Assembly: GCF_963678975.1 (NCBI RefSeq)
Contig: NC_089278.1
Location: 12,691,959 to 12,755,958, forward strand
DNA length: 64,000 nt
Source: Dysidea avara
Lineage: Eukaryota > Porifera > Demospongiae > Dictyoceratida > Dysideidae
Direction of reading: 5' to 3'
This document shows positions 59,458 to 64,000 of this stretch, piece after piece. Position numbers and translations under genes: made by a program. The notes under the pieces were generated by a model. That model ran no database searches and was not told where the DNA came from. It saw only the letters and a program-made list of their open reading frames with translations. Within the stretch, counting starts at the first letter, position 1; each line of letters starts with the position of its first letter.

Positions 59458-60747
59458 ACATATGTGTGTGGTTTGTGTTTACATATGTGTGTATGTGTCT
59501 ACATATATGTGTGATGTGTGTCTACATACGTGTGTGGTGTGTTTACATGTGTGTCTACATTACTTGTTTGTGTGGTGTGTTTACATGTGTTATTAAGTGC
59601 CTAAATAATCAAAAGCTTGTGCACTTGCTTTAGCTAATTATTATTCGGCACTCTCACTAACGAGCTCATATCAGATGCAGTAGTGTAAACAAGTGCCAAG
59701 CCAAGTTCAATAACCCGAGTTGAAAACACTCTGGCTAACCCAGGATAGTGTGAACAGGGTGTAACATCTACATTGTCGCAGGTTTTTATGAATGCTGCAT
59801 ATAAATTGATGCATTCTCCTTTTATCTTTTAAAACACTTGCATGGGTGAAGATCAAACAAATAAGAGTGCTATTATTTCCATATAGCACTGAAAGTAAAA
59901 TACATAACTGCATACGGAAAATGCATACGGAAAATACAGCACTGTTGATCATGTGCATAACATTTTATATCTCCAAAATTAGATGCTATCTGTTTGTTTT
60001 ATTACCAAACTATAGAGACTTACCGATTATCTGATGGCTGAAAGCCAATGCGGTTTGAGTCTACAAAATGAACGCTCCGAACAAAGATGACCAGAAAGCA
60101 CTTTAAAATACTGCCACACTTGTGCAATATGAAAAAAAAAATAGCACTCTGGCGTGGTCTTGAGCCGAATACACTACCTGGCTTCGTCTTGTGCTGTAGT
60201 AGTCTCTTGCCTACACCTTCATGTACTATTTTTTCCATATTGCACTCACAGCAGTGCTTTAACTAGTACGTAGTGTGTGATGGGTGATAATGTACACCGG
60301 ATCACATGAGTAATTCTCTACTAAAATAAGGATTGATCCATTTTTTCACAAACTCTTAGATAAAGTTATTGACATCATAAGATTCCTATTAGTAATACGT
60401 GTGTAATGGAATGCCATAATGTTCTGTGAAGGTTTAATGGTGATTTGCAGAGTAAATTACCAAATACCCTCTGTACAGTTAGAAAGTATGACACATTGTT
60501 TTGGCTGGCAAGTACGGTATGTGTGAGAGTTTGAGGTGGCTGGAGGGAAAATTGTGGGAGTAGTTTGTGTTTGAACCCCTGATTTCCCAGTGGTTGACTT
60601 GGGTGGCTAGTCACCCACCACAGGCTGCTAGCTTCCAATATGCTGGAAGTATAGCAAATCAGTGATCAAAGTATAAGATTTACAATATCTGAGGTCTTAG
60701 CTGTCTTCTAGCAGGTCTCTAATCATTAAAGACCTACTAGCAGGCCT
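59458..60747. other. No recognised content
   Basis: TG/ACATA-rich DNA to about 59600, then unremarkable AT-rich sequence. The frames at 59707-59958, 60020-60238 and 60375-60638 have no recognisable domain. Confidence 0.45.
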
Positions 60748-62275
60748 GGGACTTGGAAGTTCTGCTAACAACTTCCCACAATTAGCTAGCTAGAGACTAA
60801 GTGCATTTGTTTTCAGATGATCATGATCCAATGTTTTGGCATGTGCCATCTTCAAGTCTGGCTAATGTGAAGTGCTGGTTTTTCAAATCAATAGCCAATG
60901 TACACCAGATTCATAATGGATGTTGTTGGAATTTCTGTTGTTTTTCACCAATTAGTTATTCCAGTTGTTGTTGATAAGCTTGCTTCCCTTAAAATAGTCC
61001 ATTGTCCATACATGGCTTATGTGACAGGTTGGGATTATCGTATTTGCAGTCAGTTTTGTTAATCATGTATGTACCCAATAGGCCAATGCAAGTTCCCATT
61101 TATTTGTTTCCTATAGACTACTTCAAAGTTTGAACAGATTTCAGTTGTCTTTTGTGCAAAAAGTTATAAGCACTATTCAGTATTTTACCAGCTCAACAAA
61201 GAGGAACCTTTCTTAATAGTTTAACTGAAGTGTGAATATCTTTTGACTTGTTTCTAACTGATAAAGGTCCATACACTTTAATGACTGAAGTTATGAAAAT
61301 TTAAGTACCCATCCCTGGAGACAGCTGGTCCCATAGTTCAATTCCTGTTAATTAGAGAATGTACAAACATAATGTGTACATCAGGAGTGGTGCCAGTATG
61401 TTTACTGTGGCATGACTACATTTCCTCACAATAATATTGGCTACTATCAGCAGCTTTGTCATGACCAGCTGATCAGTAAAAGTTAGTATAAATGATTGTA
61501 TCCAAGGGCGTATTAAGAGTAGGTGCAACCAGGTGAGGCCAGAGCCTTACCACTTTTTGGATGAAATTTAATTAGGCATTTTAATAACACAATTATGACT
61601 ACTGAATCTACGTGTACCACATTAAAAGAAAGAATGCATTCCATAAAATAATTTTGCGTCTAAGCGCGTACCCCAGTAATTATTTACGCACTGAAAAGTG
61701 AGGTGGCCATTACGCTTTGTTTGTAGCTATGCTCCACTCGTTACACAGCATTACAAACAAAGAACAGTACAAGAAACTTCTCTGCAATGAATCCAGTTGC
61801 TACAGAAAATGTGGGCGAAAAGCATGACACAGCCAGAGGGAAGCAGTATCACGCTATTGCAAATCGACACCTTGCGTTGTCAGTGAAATCCTAGACTGAG
61901 CCTTACCACTTTTACTGTGATGCCCCTGATTGTATCATTTGCTTATTTACCCCTCATACCAGTAGAGCTATACAGGTAGTAGTGGAATGAAATTACTAGC
62001 CATTTGCATCGAAGCTAATCAACAGATATTGAGTTTTCACTAGTTTCACTAATCTAAACCAGAGCTACTGATGCTTTACTAGCTAACTGAATGATTGAAA
62101 TGCCACCACCTTAATGTATTTACAGCTAGTTAGTGTTAATGTTGAGTCTTTCCTGTACATGGAAGTTATTTACAATCACTTGACTTCAGGTGTGAAGGTT
62201 CAATGTAATTTGGACTTCATGCTTTCTATTATTTTCTCCTTTCTCCACCTTTCCGAACACACTTTATGTAACAAC
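60748..62275. other. Upstream region of fibrinogen-like copy 3
   Basis: Related to 43990-44300 (GAAGTTCTGCTAACAACTTC start) and to 17200-18000, so it is an older duplicate of the regions around copies 1 and 2. The stretch 61500-61930 lacks a counterpart in the window. No gene is supported. Confidence 0.5.
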
Positions 62276-62356
62276 TTTAAACAGGCTGTAGGACCAGGTG
62301 TCCTACAGACCTTCAGCACTTGTGCTGTAAAGTCTTAATAAATAAAAAATAAATGA
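62276..62356 (+). mobile_element. SINE-like 3' tail, third copy
   Basis: Same hairpin unit as 16805 and 17099 (GGCTGTAGGACCAGGTGTCC), then a TTAATAAATAAAAAATAAAT tail. It lies about 110 bp upstream of the TATA box of copy 3. Confidence 0.55.
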
Positions 62357-62469
62357 AATTAGGATGTGGGCAATGCTTGTAGGTAGTTAGGTCATTTCTT
62401 GGTACTGTAAGTGATGAGATAAGAGGAAGGGGGGTCTACCTGATTGGCTAGAAGTATCGCTTAGCAGAG

Positions 62470-62476
62470 TATAAAA
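62470..62476 (+). promoter_or_regulatory. TATA box of fibrinogen-like copy 3
   Basis: TATAAAA begins 68 nt before the ATG at 62538. The intervening leader (AACACAGTAGTAATACAAG and on) is shared with copies 1 and 2. Confidence 0.7.
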
Positions 62477-62537
62477 GTGCTAGTATTAACACAGTAGTAA
62501 TACAAGTTGTAAAGTGTTGATAGTGACCTGATAAGTG

Positions 62538-63425
62538 ATGGATAGTAACTTGGCAGTTTTGCTAGTTGCTAGTAGTATACTAGTTGTAGTAAAAGCTGGT
62601 ACTACTCCTTATGGTGGTAGTCTTGTTGCAGTACCAGGAAAGTCTTGCAGAGAAATCTACCAGCTAAACCCGTCAACACGTGGTAAATCTGGCTACTACG
62701 CAATACAACCAGACTCAAAGGTGGTTACAGTTGTATACTGTGACATGGAGCTAGAATGTGGAGGAGAGAAAGGTTGGATGAAGATAGCCAGTGTAGATGC
62801 TGATACTGGTAACTGTCCCAGTGGATGGATCAGGATCACTAGTCCAGCTGCAGCCTGTAGACCCTCTAGTCACAAAGCTGGATGTTATTCTACTAATTTT
62901 TCCACTGATGGTGTTCCATACAACAAAGTGTGTGGAATGATGATAGGCTACCAGCGGTCAACTACTGATGGATTTGCCGCTCTTCACTATCCCTCCAGTT
63001 CTATTAATGGTCCATATCTAGATGGTGTCTCTATAACTTATGGTACTCCAAGGAAGCACATTTGGTCTTATGCTATAGGCAACACAGATAAGACTGATAG
63101 CAGACCAGATGGGTATCATACTAATTGTCCATGTTCTCAGTTTCCAGGTCGATCACCACCATCGTTTGTTGGTGATCACTACTACTGTGAGTCAGGAAGG
63201 TTACAGTTCCAGAAGGGTAACCCACCACCCTACACTGACGATCCTGTATGGGACGGACAAGGCTGCTCTAGTGAAAACAGTTGTTGCTCTAACCCCAGCC
63301 TACCATGGTTTTACCGTCAGATACCAATAGCCACTAGCAAGAACATTGAGACAAGGATATGTCGAGATGAGGTCTCTGGCAATGAAGATATTCTGATTAA
63401 AGAAATTCAACTCTATGTGCAGTAA
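62538..63425 (+). CDS. Secreted fibrinogen-like protein, copy 3 (intact)
   Basis: A single-exon gene of 295 residues starting at the ATG at 62538 (the GTG one codon earlier is not needed). Signal peptide about residues 1-21 (MDSNLAVLLVASSILVVVKAG). The fibrinogen/intelectin-like opening and Cys-rich C-terminal half match copy 1 along the whole length, with differences such as VTVVYCDMEL, DADTGNCPSGW for DAGNDSCPSEW and two extra residues in GRLQFQKG. It has the same end, EIQLYVQ. It lies outside the inverted duplication in the same orientation as copy 2, so it is an older tandem relative. A secreted recognition or lectin-like role is inferred from the family, not shown. Confidence 0.9.
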   Translation: MDSNLAVLLVASSILVVVKAGTTPYGGSLVAVPGKSCREIYQLNPSTRGKSGYYAIQPDSKVVTVVYCDMELECGGEKGWMKIASVDADTGNCPSGWIRITSPAAACRPSSHKAGCYSTNFSTDGVPYNKVCGMMIGYQRSTTDGFAALHYPSSSINGPYLDGVSITYGTPRKHIWSYAIGNTDKTDSRPDGYHTNCPCSQFPGRSPPSFVGDHYYCESGRLQFQKGNPPPYTDDPVWDGQGCSSENSCCSNPSLPWFYRQIPIATSKNIETRICRDEVSGNEDILIKEIQLYVQ

Positions 63426-64000
63426 CTAATTGAATTGGTAACTGCCATAAAGGACTTCTGTAGTAGGACTGACTTATTTTTTGCTGGTTGTAGTACTGAT
63501 TTTTGTAACTACCTGTATAACAGTTTGACTATCTGAATAGACTGAAAATGCGTACAATCATGTACATCTAGAAAATCCTGATGTATTGTGCTTGATTTGC
63601 ACTGTATGTGCATATATTTGTCTCAACACATCAGGGTTGGATTATCAGGTCACGTAATATCTGAGTTATCCATTTAATAGAATATCTGAATTGGGATCAC
63701 ATGTAATGATGTAAGGTTGATCATGGTTTACAATGTGGATGGCAATGATGTACATATGATCATGGAAGTTTCAGAGCTGGTGAAATTGAGTTTATCTAGT
63801 AGAACACAGCCAGCAACAAAATACTTTTATGGTACAGTTGCATTTTGTGGTTGGATAATCAAGGTGCGTATATAGTAGAAGACAGGGTCTGAGGAACATT
63901 TTAAAGAAGAGTGGAATGGACATAGTGTAGTCTTTCATCAGGGTAGTGATCAATAAGCATAGCCCAAAGATTTAAAACTGGTCATTTTGGTACGTTTTGG
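63426..64000. other. Downstream region of fibrinogen-like copy 3
   Basis: Diverged counterpart of 46250-46700. A segment near 63800-63900 has no counterpart there. No gene seen. Confidence 0.5.

Overview
This looks like nuclear DNA from an early-branching animal, most likely a demosponge. That is an inference from four things: secreted fibrinogen-like proteins of a kind known from sponges and cnidarians, a secreted tyrosinase with very short introns (58 to 191 bp), a reverse-transcriptase lineage known from cnidarians, and AT-rich DNA dense in small DNA transposons. There are no operons, no tRNA or rRNA genes and no CRISPR array. A 200-base run of N (26958-27157) marks an assembly gap.

Host genes are few. 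A family of secreted, intronless fibrinogen-like proteins occurs three times: an intact copy at 21436-22332 (minus), a copy broken by a small transposon at 45030-46249 (plus), and an intact copy at 62538-63425 (plus). All three have a TATAAAA box exactly 68 nt upstream of the ATG. A four-exon tyrosinase gene (37992-39862, minus) keeps all splice sites and the copper-binding regions but carries three in-frame stop codons.

Layout: 1-5096 is a fold-back element with arms of about 1 kb. 8596-14322 is a repeat block (A) that recurs at 40144-42725 (B), with a 3.1 kb length difference. 14321-16618 (C) recurs at 24618-26957 (D), where it runs into the gap. 18920-24624 is an inverted copy of 42725-53838, and the second arm carries a clean extra 5.2 kb insert (48186-53362). 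27159-32601 is a Ty3/Gypsy retrotransposon with an intact gag-pol frame and a 3' LTR; its 5' end is in the gap. 34817-35646 holds a GC-rich palindrome and a fold-back element with a (TG)n apex. 55622-58750 contains two dead LINE fragments. The remaining DNA holds MITEs, SINE-like tails and microsatellites.

The most unusual object is in the 5.2 kb insert: a reverse-transcriptase element at 49865-53342 that is bounded by inverted repeats. Its protein has an N-terminal cysteine cluster, an RT with YADD, a C-terminal CCHC motif and a PD-(D/E)XK-like segment. The reading frame is broken by five single-base shifts, mostly at short homopolymers. The A-C, B-X and X-D junction pattern around the gap means that part of the duplication structure could be haplotype or assembly artefact.
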